Assembly: GCA_963590855.1 (NCBI GenBank)
Contig: CAVAQT010000054.1
Location: forward strand, 1-7,838
Direction: 5' to 3'
Source of the DNA: Ruminococcus_C sp963590855
GTDB taxonomy: Bacteria > Bacillota > Clostridia > Oscillospirales > Ruminococcaceae
DNA: 7,838 nt
Part shown: piece after piece, positions 1-6,290 of the stretch
Layout: every line of letters starts with the position of its first letter
Numbering within the stretch: position 1 is the first letter of the stretch
Notes under the pieces: generated by a model
Databases searched by the model: none
What the model saw: the letters and a program-made list of their open reading frames with translations, nothing else
What the model was told of the DNA's origin: nothing
Position numbers and translations under genes: made by a program

Positions 1-935
1 ATACGCTGAAAAAGCATCATAACAAATGTCCCGTCATGCTCTCGTCCTCCATTCAAGCGACACTCGCGGGACGCTTTGGCACATCCGAATACGGTTTGTC
101 CAAGCGCGATGGAGAGGAGCTGTTCTTCCGCTATGCGGAGGAAACCGGCGCAACGGGCTATGTTTATCGCTTCCCGAACCTTGTAGGCAAATGGGTAAGA
201 CCCAACTACAACAGCGCAGTCGGCACATTCTGCAACAATATTGCCAATGATCTGCCCATCACGGTCAATGACCCGTCGGTGGAGCTTGAACTTCTTTTCA
301 TCGACGATCTTCTGGAGGAGATGTACGACGCGCTGGAGGGCAAGCCTCACCGCTGTGAATTTGACGGTGTGAACACCGTTATTACCGAAATGGGCAAATA
401 TTGTGCCGCGCCGATTACACATAAGGCGACGCTGGGGTATATCGTCGAGTGCCTTCACACCTTTCACGACCAGCCGCAGACGCTCGTCATGCCGCAGATC
501 GCACCCGGCTCCCTTGAGAAGAAGCTGTACTCGATGTATCTCTCATACCTCCCGAAAGAGAAGGTCGCGTTCGATCTCAAAATGAACTGCGACGAGCGCG
601 GCTCCTTCACCGAACTGCTGAAAACAGTCGATCACGGTCAATTCTCCGTGAACATCTCCAAACCCGGCGTCACGAAGGGACAGCACTGGCATAACAGCAA
701 GTGGGAATTCTTCATCGTGGTCAGCGGTCACGGACTGATCCAAGAGCGGAAGATCGGCGCGGATGAGGTTATCGAATTTGAGGTAAGTGGAGACAGAATT
801 CAGGTGGTGCATATGCTGCCGGGGTATACCCACAATATCATCAACCTATCGAAAACAGAAAACCTCGTCACCCTCATGTGGGCAAATGAGATGTTCGACC
901 CCAACAAGCCGGATACGTTTTTTGAGACGGTGTGA
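1..935 (+). CDS. capF: CapF-type bifunctional UDP-sugar reductase/epimerase, 3' part
   Basis: This is the C-terminal 310 residues of a CapF/WbjC-type enzyme; the reading frame is open through the left edge (first full codon at 3), so the gene begins outside the window and the ATG at 36 is internal. In the known family (about 370 residues in Staphylococcus aureus) an N-terminal SDR domain reduces C4 and a C-terminal cupin epimerises C3 of a UDP-4-keto sugar on the way to UDP-N-acetyl-L-fucosamine, a cytosolic precursor of capsule. Visible here are the end of the SDR domain with the SSS stretch (codons from 42) and the catalytic YGLSK (Tyr at 90, Lys at 102), then the cupin with KGQHWHNSKWEFF; the His codons at 684, 690 and 831 are probable metal ligands. 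About 60 N-terminal residues, including the NAD(P)-binding glycine motif, lie outside. CapE and CapG partners would be expected nearby. Family call is firm; the exact sugar is inferred. Confidence 0.93.
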   Translation, partial: TLKKHHNKCPVMLSSSIQATLAGRFGTSEYGLSKRDGEELFFRYAEETGATGYVYRFPNLVGKWVRPNYNSAVGTFCNNIANDLPITVNDPSVELELLFIDDLLEEMYDALEGKPHRCEFDGVNTVITEMGKYCAAPITHKATLGYIVECLHTFHDQPQTLVMPQIAPGSLEKKLYSMYLSYLPKEKVAFDLKMNCDERGSFTELLKTVDHGQFSVNISKPGVTKGQHWHNSKWEFFIVVSGHGLIQERKIGADEVIEFEVSGDRIQVVHMLPGYTHNIINLSKTENLVTLMWANEMFDPNKPDTFFETV

Positions 936-987
936 TCTAACGCATGAACTGATCTACAGGACGAACGCAAATCTGTCACCTCTGGAA

Positions 988-1248
988 ATGGTATGCCTTT
1001 CTATCCTCGCGTTGCTGGCGTGGCTTTGCAGAAAGAACCATCCGATTATTCCTGTGATATTCAGCGTTTTCCTGATTCTCCACATCACCCTCCTGCGCCG
1101 TGCGCCGGGGTATGATGAGACCATAAAGATTCACTTGCGGCTGCTGCCGAATGTCGGTGTATGGGCGGACATCAATGATATTGTATTTAACACAGCAGGG
1201 ACGGTGGCAGGTGTGTGGACTGCAAAAAGGCTTGTTGCGATACACTGA
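988..1248 (+). CDS. Short VanZ-like membrane protein, probably internally deleted
   Basis: This ORF of 86 residues starts at the first reasonable ATG after capF. It begins with a hydrophobic helix (MVCLSILALLAWLC), a short KNHP turn and a second helix (IIPVIFSVFLILHITLL), then RRAPGY and a tail containing ADINDIVFNTAGTVAGVW. The ITLLxR part resembles the N-terminal region of VanZ-family proteins and the D-DI-FNT-G part resembles their last segment, whereas the roughly 60-70 residue core between them, normally with further helices, appears to be absent. VanZ-like proteins are small membrane proteins, one of which gives low-level teicoplanin resistance; most have no known role. No good Shine-Dalgarno precedes 988, and the frame is open further upstream inside capF, so the start is uncertain. 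It may be a decayed gene rather than a functional one. Confidence 0.45.
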   Translation: MVCLSILALLAWLCRKNHPIIPVIFSVFLILHITLLRRAPGYDETIKIHLRLLPNVGVWADINDIVFNTAGTVAGVWTAKRLVAIH

Positions 1249-1252
1249 GAAA

Positions 1253-1369
1253 ATGCTTTGCGACTGGGCAGAGGTGAGCCCCACAGGTATGGGGGCCGTC
1301 AATGACCGTCGGCGTGTGGTTGAAAGTCTGTACAACTGCGGTTCTGGCGGCGACATATACACCATTTAA
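1253..1369 (+). other. Possible 38-residue ORF or 3' coding remnant
   Basis: The 204-bp gap between the VanZ-like ORF and the AraC gene holds no clear promoter. It does hold an open frame ending at a TAA that lies inside the first copy of the 14-bp repeat. From the ATG at 1253 it encodes 38 residues ending in CGSGGDIYTI; the stretch from about 1290 on (GAVNDRRRVVESLYN) has a protein-like composition and could be the tail of a lost gene. I do not recognise the family. The frame also continues upstream across the VanZ-like ORF. There is no convincing ribosome binding site. A small hairpin, CCCCA (1279-1283) and TGGGG (1290-1294), lies within it but has no T-tract, so it is not called a terminator. 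Confidence 0.2.
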
Positions 1370-1377
1370 CTTGTAAC
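1364..1377 (+). repeat. Copy 1 of 14-bp direct repeat ATTTAACTTGTAAC
   Basis: First of three perfectly identical copies in the window, all in the same orientation. Internally it reads TAAC-TTG-TAAC, a short direct repeat. This copy overlaps the stop codon of the small upstream ORF and lies 17 bp before the ATG of the leader ORF that precedes the AraC gene. No strong hairpin lies immediately upstream here, unlike at copies 2 and 3. Function unknown. Confidence 0.85.
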
Positions 1378-1394
1378 ATCAGGAGACGACCAAT

Positions 1395-1460
1395 ATGAAC
1401 ACAATAACCACCTCCCACGCCGCTGTCTTCATGTCACGCGAGGTAATACCCTATGGATGA
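1395..1460 (+). CDS. Leader ORF overlapping the AraC start
   Basis: A 21-residue ORF (begins MNTITTSHAAVF, ends REVIPYG) has the strongest ribosome binding site in the area, AGGAG at 1381-1385 with a 9-base gap to its ATG. Its stop codon (TGA, 1458-1460) lies just inside the AraC gene, so the two starts and stops interlock as ATGGATGA. The AraC gene itself has only a weak GAGG at about 1440. I infer that ribosomes terminating on the leader reinitiate on the AraC start, so the leader could tune regulator synthesis. The peptide has no recognisable family and no run of identical amino acids typical of attenuators. It could also be a chance ORF, but the ribosome site argues otherwise. Confidence 0.45.
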   Translation: MNTITTSHAAVFMSREVIPYG

Positions 1461-2322
1461 ATTTTTCACAAACAACAAAGCTTCCATCGTGACCTCGAAC
1501 CGCATCCTGTATACGCCGTCGACGTTTGCGAGGTCATCTCTCCTATACCTACAAGAGATCGGCGAACTGATGGCGCGGAGACCGCATGTGTCCAGCAGGG
1601 CGAATCTTTCCTCGTTCCTGTTCTTCTCGGTTGTGGACGGCGCGGGAAGTCTGTCCTATAACGGCGAGGACTATCAGCTGTCCGCCGGCGACATGGTATT
1701 CATCAACTGCGAAAAGCCGTACAAGCACACGACGAGCGCGGACAAACTTTGGACGCTGCGCTGGGTGCATTTCTACGGCGCGGCGCTTCCGGCAATCTAT
1801 GAAAAGTACTGTGAGCGCGGCGGAAAGCCCGTCTTTCGCCCGGAGGACACCACAGCCTTCCACACCGAGTGGGAGTCCCTTATGGCGTTCGCCGCCTCAG
1901 ACGACTATATCCGGGATATGCGCATCAACGAGGGCTTGAGCCGCTTGCTCACCCTGCTGATGGAGCAGTCATGGCACCCGGAAAATCAGGAGGATTTACC
2001 GAAGAAAAAGTCCATGATCGTTCCCGTGAAGGAATATCTGGACGCGAATTATGCGGAGAAGATTACGCTGGACGAGCTTGCAGCGAAGTTCTATATCAAC
2101 AAGTATTACCTGCTCAAGACCTTCAAGGAGCAGTACGGGCAGCCCATCAACGCCTATCTTCTGAATCTGCGCATCACGAAGGCAAAGCGCCTTCTGCGCT
2201 TTACGGATAAGACGGTGGAGGCCATCGGGCTGGAGTGCGGACTTGGGGCGGCGCATTATTTCAGCGCACGGTTCAAGGAGGTGGAGGGCGTTCCTCCCAG
2301 CAAATACAGAGAACAGTGGTAG
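1453..2322 (+). CDS. AraC-family transcriptional regulator
   Basis: This 289-residue protein has the usual AraC layout and length: an N-terminal cupin-like sensor domain (about residues 45-110, with GAGSLSYNGEDYQLSAGDMVFI and CEKPYKH) and a C-terminal pair of helix-turn-helix motifs (ITLDELAAKF...LLKTFKEQYG, about 204-229, and TVEAIGLECGL...FSARFKEVEGVPPSKYRE, about 254-288). The glycine in the second helix-turn-helix and the PxxYR end are typical of the family. Such proteins bind a sugar or related ligand and activate a neighbouring promoter. It ends 74 bp before the fucokinase gene on the same strand with no terminator between, so I infer it is co-transcribed with, or controls, that gene in response to a sugar, possibly fucose. 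The ligand is a guess. Start 1453 gives the conserved-looking MDEFFTNNKA opening; a leader ORF overlaps it. Confidence 0.92.
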   Translation: MDEFFTNNKASIVTSNRILYTPSTFARSSLLYLQEIGELMARRPHVSSRANLSSFLFFSVVDGAGSLSYNGEDYQLSAGDMVFINCEKPYKHTTSADKLWTLRWVHFYGAALPAIYEKYCERGGKPVFRPEDTTAFHTEWESLMAFAASDDYIRDMRINEGLSRLLTLLMEQSWHPENQEDLPKKKSMIVPVKEYLDANYAEKITLDELAAKFYINKYYLLKTFKEQYGQPINAYLLNLRITKAKRLLRFTDKTVEAIGLECGLGAAHYFSARFKEVEGVPPSKYREQW

Positions 2323-2373
2323 GAGATACAGTCCCGGCGGGATAGCTGGGAAAACAAACGAAAAATTCAATAT

Positions 2374-2400
2374 AGGAGAGGACGGCCGATGCCGCTATGA
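2374..2400 (+). promoter_or_regulatory. RBS and three-codon mini-ORF at the fkp start
   Basis: The Shine-Dalgarno AGGAGAGG (2374-2381) is about 15 bases from the fkp ATG at 2397, which is too far to be ideal. It is about 7 bases from another ATG at 2389 that reads Met-Pro-Leu-stop, and that stop overlaps the fkp start as ATGA (2397-2400). This would allow termination-reinitiation coupling. A second in-frame ATG (2403) follows. It is possible that ribosomes simply use 2397 directly with a long spacer. Confidence 0.4.
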
Positions 2401-5285
2401 ATATGAACACAAGCCTTTACTTATCGCAGTCCTACGCAGATGCGTGGAGCGACTATGAACGATCTTTAAGAAGCGAAACCTTCCCGACATGGGACGCGGT
2501 GATCCTGACCGCCAGCGACGCGCATCAGGCGGAGGGCTTCCGTGCGCAGATCGAGGACAGAAGGAGCTTCCTGCCCTCAAGAACGACCTTCGCCGTGATC
2601 CCGGACGAGGGCGGCGTGCGCGTTGGCAGCGGCGGCGCAACGCTGAGCGTGCTCAGGTGGCTGTCTGAAAACGGCGGCTGGGCGGGCAGACGCATCCTCG
2701 TCATTCACAGCGGCGGAGACAGCAAGCGCGTGCCGCAGTACAGCGCGCTGGGAAAGCTGTTTTCTCCCGTGCCGCATAAGCTGCCGGACGGACGCAGCTC
2801 CACGCTTTTTGACGAATTCATGATCTGCATGAGCTCTGTTCCGGGGCGCATCCGCGAGGGAATGCTGCTGCTCAGCGGCGACGTTCTGCTGCTGTTCAAT
2901 CCGCTGCTTATCGATTGGAACGGCAGCGGCGCGGCGGTCATCAGCTTCAAGGAGGATGTGGAGACGGGCAAGGATCATGGCGTGTACCTGCGCGGCGGCG
3001 ACGGCAACGTCCGCTCCTTCCTGCATAAGCAGACGGTGGAGACGCTGCGCCAAGTCGGCGCGGTGAACGAGCATAACTGCGTGGACATCGACACCGGCGC
3101 GATCCTCATGGGGACGGACGTGCTGAACGCATTGGCTGCGCTGATTTCCACGGAGGAGAAGTACCGCGCCTTCGTGAACAGCGAGGTGCGCCTGTCGCTG
3201 TACGGAGATTTCCAGTATCCGCTGGCGACCGACTCCACACTCGAGCAATTTCTCCGCGAGAAGCCGGAGGGCAGCTACTGCGATGCGCTGACGGCGTGCA
3301 GAAAAGCCGTATGGGAAGTATTAAGACCCTACCGGCTGAAGCTGCTGCGGCTGGCTCCCGCGAAGTTCATTCATTTCGGCACGACGAAGGAAATCCTCGT
3401 GCTCATGACGGCGGGCGTGCAGAGCTACAGCGACCTCGGCTGGAACGGCGTGGTCAACAGCAGCCTGAGCGCCTGCGCCGGGTATAACTCGGTGGTTTCT
3501 GCGGGCGCGAAGATCGGGGAAAACGTCTACTGCGAGGTGAGCTATGTCCATAGCGCGGCGACCGTCGGCGCGGGGACGGTGCTTTCCTATATCGATATCC
3601 ATGATGAGGTTATTCCCTCCGGCGTGGTGCTGCACGGACTGAAGCAGACGAACGGAAAATTTGTCGCCCGCATCTTCGGCGTGCAGGACAACCCGAAGGA
3701 AAATCAGCTGTTCGGGCATACGATTCCGTCAACACTTGGCAATACCCTGTGGGAAGCGCCGATCTATCCGGAATGCAATACCATCCGCGAAGCGGTGGCG
3801 GCGGCGCTGAGGCTGTACCATGCCGTGACGGAGGAACGCTGGGAGGACGTTGTTCGCGGCAAATCACTGGCGGCGGGCTTCCGCGATGCGGACCCTGAAG
3901 CGATTCTCGCATGGAATAAACGCATGGCGGAGCTGGTTCAGATGAACGGCATCCGTCAGCTGATCGAAAATAAAGCCCCTGCCCGTGAAGCGAAGCTGAC
4001 CGCGCCCTTAACCAAAATCCAGACCGAGTGGTTGGAGCGCAGAATCGACGTCGCACAGTACGGCGAGCGGATGCGACTACATTATTATGTGGGAACGGCG
4101 CTGGGCGGTAAAGAGGGCGACAGCCGCGTCGTCAAGGCGTTTTCGACGCTGTCCTCCGCCATTCTGAAGGAGACGATGGCGGGACTTAAGGAGAACACGG
4201 CGTGCAAAATCGCAAAGGACTATGCCAAGGTCAGGCTTCCGCTGCGCGTCAACTGGGGCGGCGGCTGGAGCGATACTCCGCCGTACTGCAACGAAAACGG
4301 CGGAACGGTCCTCAACGCGGCGATATTGCTGAACGGAGAACGTCCCGTCAAGGTGAGCCTCCGGCGGCTTCCGGAAAAGAAGATCGTGTTCGAGAGCCGG
4401 GACATGGACGTTCACGGCGAGTTTGACGAGATTGCGCCGCTTCAATCCGTAGGCGATCCCTACGACCCTTATGTGCTTCAGAAGGCGGCGCTGCTGGCCT
4501 GCGGCGTGATTCCCGCGGCGGGTGGCGATTTGCAGGAGATATTGACAAGACTCGGCGGCGGTATCTGGATGGACACGGAGGTCACGGGCGTGCCGAAGGG
4601 AAGCGGACTCGGAACGTCCTCTATCCTCGCGGCGGCGTGCGTCAAGGCGATTCTTGAATTTCTCGCGATCCCGCACACCGAGGACGACCTGTATTCCACC
4701 GTGCTGTGCATGGAGCAGATCATGTCCACAGGCGGCGGCTGGCAGGATCAGGTGGGCGGCGTGACCGACGGCGTGAAGTATATCACTTCCAAGCCGGGAC
4801 TGAACCAGAAGCTGACTGTTCAGCATCTGAGTCTCGGCGCAGAAACCGTAAAGGAGCTGAACGAACGCTTCTGCCTGATCTACACCGGGCAGAGACGGCT
4901 TGCGCGAAACCTCCTGCGCGACGTAGTGGGACGCTATATCGGCAACGAGCCGGATACGGCGTCCGCGCTCAACGAGATCCAGCGCGTCGCCGTTCTGATG
5001 CGCTTCGAACTGGAGCGCGGCCATGTGGACGATTTCGCGGAACTGCTCACGCAGCACTGGACGCTTTCCAAGCAAATCGACGCAGGCTCCACCAACACGC
5101 TGATCGACCAGATCTTCGACGCGGCGGAGGATCTTCTGGACGGCAAAATGGTCTGCGGCGCAGGCGGAGGCGGCTTCTTGCAGGTGATTTTAAAGAAAAA
5201 CGCAACCAAAGAGCAGCTTCAGAGTCGATTAAAAGCCGTCTTTGCGGATACGGACATCAACGTCTGGGACTGCAAATTGGTATGA
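2397..5285 (+). CDS. fkp: Bifunctional L-fucokinase / fucose-1-phosphate guanylyltransferase
   Basis: This 962-residue cytosolic enzyme phosphorylates free L-fucose with ATP and then joins fucose-1-phosphate to GTP, giving GDP-L-fucose for glycan fucosylation (the salvage route). Bacteroides fragilis Fkp is about 950 residues. The N-terminal half is the pyrophosphorylase domain, with the nucleotide-binding loop GGVRVGSGGATLSVL (residues 72-86) and HSGGDSKRVPQYSALGKLF (104-122), followed by a beta-helix-like stretch around residues 360-440. The C-terminal half is a GHMP kinase, with VRLPLRVNWGGGWSDTPP (612-629), the phosphate-binding loop VPKGSGLGTSS (732-742) and the closing GAGGGGF (921-927). 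All three GHMP motifs and the pyrophosphorylase loop look intact, so both activities are expected. It lies behind an AraC regulator and is followed by a hairpin terminator. A related heptose or arabinose substrate cannot be excluded, but the family match is strong. Confidence 0.93.
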   Translation: MNMNTSLYLSQSYADAWSDYERSLRSETFPTWDAVILTASDAHQAEGFRAQIEDRRSFLPSRTTFAVIPDEGGVRVGSGGATLSVLRWLSENGGWAGRRILVIHSGGDSKRVPQYSALGKLFSPVPHKLPDGRSSTLFDEFMICMSSVPGRIREGMLLLSGDVLLLFNPLLIDWNGSGAAVISFKEDVETGKDHGVYLRGGDGNVRSFLHKQTVETLRQVGAVNEHNCVDIDTGAILMGTDVLNALAALISTEEKYRAFVNSEVRLSLYGDFQYPLATDSTLEQFLREKPEGSYCDALTACRKAVWEVLRPYRLKLLRLAPAKFIHFGTTKEILVLMTAGVQSYSDLGWNGVVNSSLSACAGYNSVVSAGAKIGENVYCEVSYVHSAATVGAGTVLSYIDIHDEVIPSGVVLHGLKQTNGKFVARIFGVQDNPKENQLFGHTIPSTLGNTLWEAPIYPECNTIREAVAAALRLYHAVTEERWEDVVRGKSLAAGFRDADPEAILAWNKRMAELVQMNGIRQLIENKAPAREAKLTAPLTKIQTEWLERRIDVAQYGERMRLHYYVGTALGGKEGDSRVVKAFSTLSSAILKETMAGLKENTACKIAKDYAKVRLPLRVNWGGGWSDTPPYCNENGGTVLNAAILLNGERPVKVSLRRLPEKKIVFESRDMDVHGEFDEIAPLQSVGDPYDPYVLQKAALLACGVIPAAGGDLQEILTRLGGGIWMDTEVTGVPKGSGLGTSSILAAACVKAILEFLAIPHTEDDLYSTVLCMEQIMSTGGGWQDQVGGVTDGVKYITSKPGLNQKLTVQHLSLGAETVKELNERFCLIYTGQRRLARNLLRDVVGRYIGNEPDTASALNEIQRVAVLMRFELERGHVDDFAELLTQHWTLSKQIDAGSTNTLIDQIFDAAEDLLDGKMVCGAGGGGFLQVILKKNATKEQLQSRLKAVFADTDINVWDCKLV

Positions 5286-5291
5286 AAATTC

Positions 5292-5332
5292 CGATGGGAA
5301 TGAAAACGGGGAAACCACCCGTTTTCCCATCG
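5292..5332 (+). terminator. Hairpin after fkp, probable terminator
   Basis: Seven bases after the fkp stop codon lies a long stem: CGATGGG (5292-5298) pairs with CCCATCG (5326-5332), and AAAACGGG (5303-5310) pairs with CCCGTTTT (5318-5325). A four-base bulge separates the two parts on the 5' side and the loop is seven bases. What follows (TCTGATTT) is only a weak T-run, so termination may be partial or the stem may protect the transcript end. The 14-bp repeat begins five bases later. Confidence 0.65.
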
Positions 5333-5336
5333 TCTG

Positions 5337-5350
5337 ATTTAACTTGTAAC
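5337..5350 (+). repeat. Copy 2 of 14-bp direct repeat ATTTAACTTGTAAC
   Basis: Identical to the copies at 1364 and 6127. It sits directly behind the fkp hairpin, where a terminator T-tract would be, and 24 bp before the start of the HTH protein gene. The flanking bases on either side differ from those of the other copies, so the conserved unit is just these 14 bp. Confidence 0.85.
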
Positions 5351-5374
5351 GGTATTGAAAGGAGGGCGGCGCCG

Positions 5375-6106
5375 ATGAAGAAATTAGCCTTCAACCGGGA
5401 GAAATTAGAAAAGGAAGTGCTGGACGCGGTTGTCAAGCTGTTTAACAGCAGGGAAAATGAGCAGCACGACATCTCCTTTGTGGCAGATGCGCTTGGAATC
5501 AGCGCACTCAAGGCGCGAAAGCTGCTCATTACCGCGGGGGAGAGGAATCACATGGTGTATTACAGCTCACCGCTGGCAGAGCAGATCCGTAGGCTTTATG
5601 CGCAGGGCAAAACCGTGCGGGAGATCGGAAATGTAGTCGGTCTTTCCCATGCGTCGGTCATCGGCTATCTGCCCTACAGCAAGACGGTGTATTCCATGCG
5701 GGAGATCAGCCGGGACGCGCAGCGTATCTGCCGCTACCGCGAGCGCGTAAAGCTGTGCGAAGAATTTATGGACTGTGCAGCCGGAATGGACGCTGCAAAG
5801 GAAGAGGACTACCTCTGGCAGACGCTGGTGCGGCTTGAAGGCTGCGTGTTCCGGACATCCGGTCGAAACGGGAAGGGCGGCGTGAAATTCACCTACAGCA
5901 TCAAACTGCGCAAGGACGGCACGCCGGGTGGCGAGCTCAAGGTTAATCGGAAGGAAAAGACCATCACCCGCGCGTCGGTGATGTTAGCCTATAAGAGAGC
6001 AAAGGCAATGGTCGTCGTACCGGGACCGAAGGCACTGGACGGTGTGTTTGGCGCAAGCTACCTCTATCCGATTTTTCTCCGTCTCGGCGTGTGCCGTGCG
6101 GAATAA
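5375..6106 (+). CDS. Two-HTH DNA-binding protein of unknown role
   Basis: This 243-residue protein starts at an ATG preceded by AAAGGAGG (5358-5365) with a 9-base gap; the frame is open far upstream inside fkp but that part is a shadow. Two helix-turn-helix-like regions are visible: ISFVADALGISALKARKLL (about residues 33-51) and IRRLYAQGKTVREIGNVVGL plus SHASVIGYLPY (about 71-101), the latter like sigma region 4 or resolvase-type HTH. A basic stretch follows (RDAQRICRYRERVKL). The C-terminal half (about 147-240) has GCVFRTSGRNGKGGVKFTYS, the KEKTITRASVMLAYKRA segment and GASYLYPIFLRLGV. I believe similar proteins are common in Clostridia genomes but know no tested function. It is a monocistronic unit between two hairpin terminators and is bracketed by two copies of the 14-bp repeat, which makes that repeat a candidate binding site. 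A regulator is likely; a sigma-like or element-encoded role is possible. Confidence 0.8.
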   Translation: MKKLAFNREKLEKEVLDAVVKLFNSRENEQHDISFVADALGISALKARKLLITAGERNHMVYYSSPLAEQIRRLYAQGKTVREIGNVVGLSHASVIGYLPYSKTVYSMREISRDAQRICRYRERVKLCEEFMDCAAGMDAAKEEDYLWQTLVRLEGCVFRTSGRNGKGGVKFTYSIKLRKDGTPGGELKVNRKEKTITRASVMLAYKRAKAMVVVPGPKALDGVFGASYLYPIFLRLGVCRAE

Positions 6107-6124
6107 GAAGGGCACACCCTTCTT
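6105..6124 (+). terminator. Rho-independent terminator after the HTH gene
   Basis: A perfect 8-bp stem, AAGAAGGG (6105-6112) and CCCTTCTT (6117-6124), has a four-base CACA loop and is followed by TAATTTAA. It overlaps the stop codon of the HTH gene (TAA, 6104-6106). The stem's own A- and T-rich ends would let it work in both directions. Confidence 0.8.
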
Positions 6125-6126
6125 TA

Positions 6127-6140
6127 ATTTAACTTGTAAC
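6127..6140 (+). repeat. Copy 3 of 14-bp direct repeat ATTTAACTTGTAAC
   Basis: Identical to the copies at 1364 and 5337 and again immediately behind a terminator stem. It is followed by a 150-bp non-coding stretch leading to the broken fcl gene. Copies 2 and 3 bracket the HTH gene and copies 1 and 2 bracket the AraC-fkp pair. Confidence 0.85.
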
Positions 6141-6190
6141 GAAAAATGCGGCTCATAAAAAACCAATATATCGTAAGTGCAAGCCAATAT

Positions 6191-6225
6191 ACTGAATTCA
6201 GTCAGGAGAAAATTTACTGTATAAT
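6191..6225 (+). promoter_or_regulatory. Promoter-like region with a perfect 12-bp palindrome
   Basis: A perfect -10 box TATAAT (6220-6225) lies 17 bases after a poor -35 (TTCAGT, 6197-6202). The -35 is embedded in a perfect palindrome, ACTGAATTCAGT (6191-6202), which could be an operator or activator site compensating for the weak -35. The promoter would drive the fcl remnant starting at 6291. Further downstream the leader holds two small inverted repeats, ATGGC/GCCAT (6232-6245) and TGCCG/CGGCA (6262-6278), the second just ahead of the ribosome binding site. Confidence 0.5.
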
Positions 6226-6290
6226 TATATCATGGCGTGTGCCATAAGGAAAATAAAAAAATGCCGTCGTTGGCGGCAGTGGAGGTACAT

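Noticed and set aside
787..987. Upstream extension of the VanZ-like ORF into capF
   Set aside because: It reads out of frame through the conserved cupin end of CapF with no membrane-protein character.
1364..1399. TTGTAAC in the repeat as a -35 promoter box
   Set aside because: No acceptable -10 box lies 16-18 bases downstream of any of the three copies.
2329..2355. TCCC-GGC-GGGA hairpin between AraC and fkp as a terminator
   Set aside because: The stem is only four bases with a three-base loop and no T-tract; read-through from AraC to fkp is more likely.
4077..5075. 332-codon open frame on the minus strand inside fkp
   Set aside because: It lies wholly antisense to the strongly supported kinase domain, is His/Arg/Ala-rich as expected from reading GC-rich codons backwards, and shows no recognisable domain.
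4706..5374. Long upstream extension of the HTH gene frame into fkp
   Set aside because: The extension is an Arg/Ala-rich shadow of fkp; AAAGGAGG before the ATG at 5375 and the terminator hairpin between the genes mark the real start.
1364..6140. Repeats as integron attC sites
   Set aside because: ATTTAAC fits the RYYYAAC box, but no partner GTTRRRY box with an imperfect inverted repeat lies within the usual distance downstream of the copies, and no integrase is present.
6146..6247. 33-codon ORF after repeat copy 3
   Set aside because: It has no ribosome binding site, covers the likely promoter and palindrome, and the product resembles nothing known.
6262..6278. TGCCG/CGGCA stem as a terminator or riboswitch
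   Set aside because: Five-base stem with no T-tract and no recognisable aptamer; kept only as a possible leader structure.
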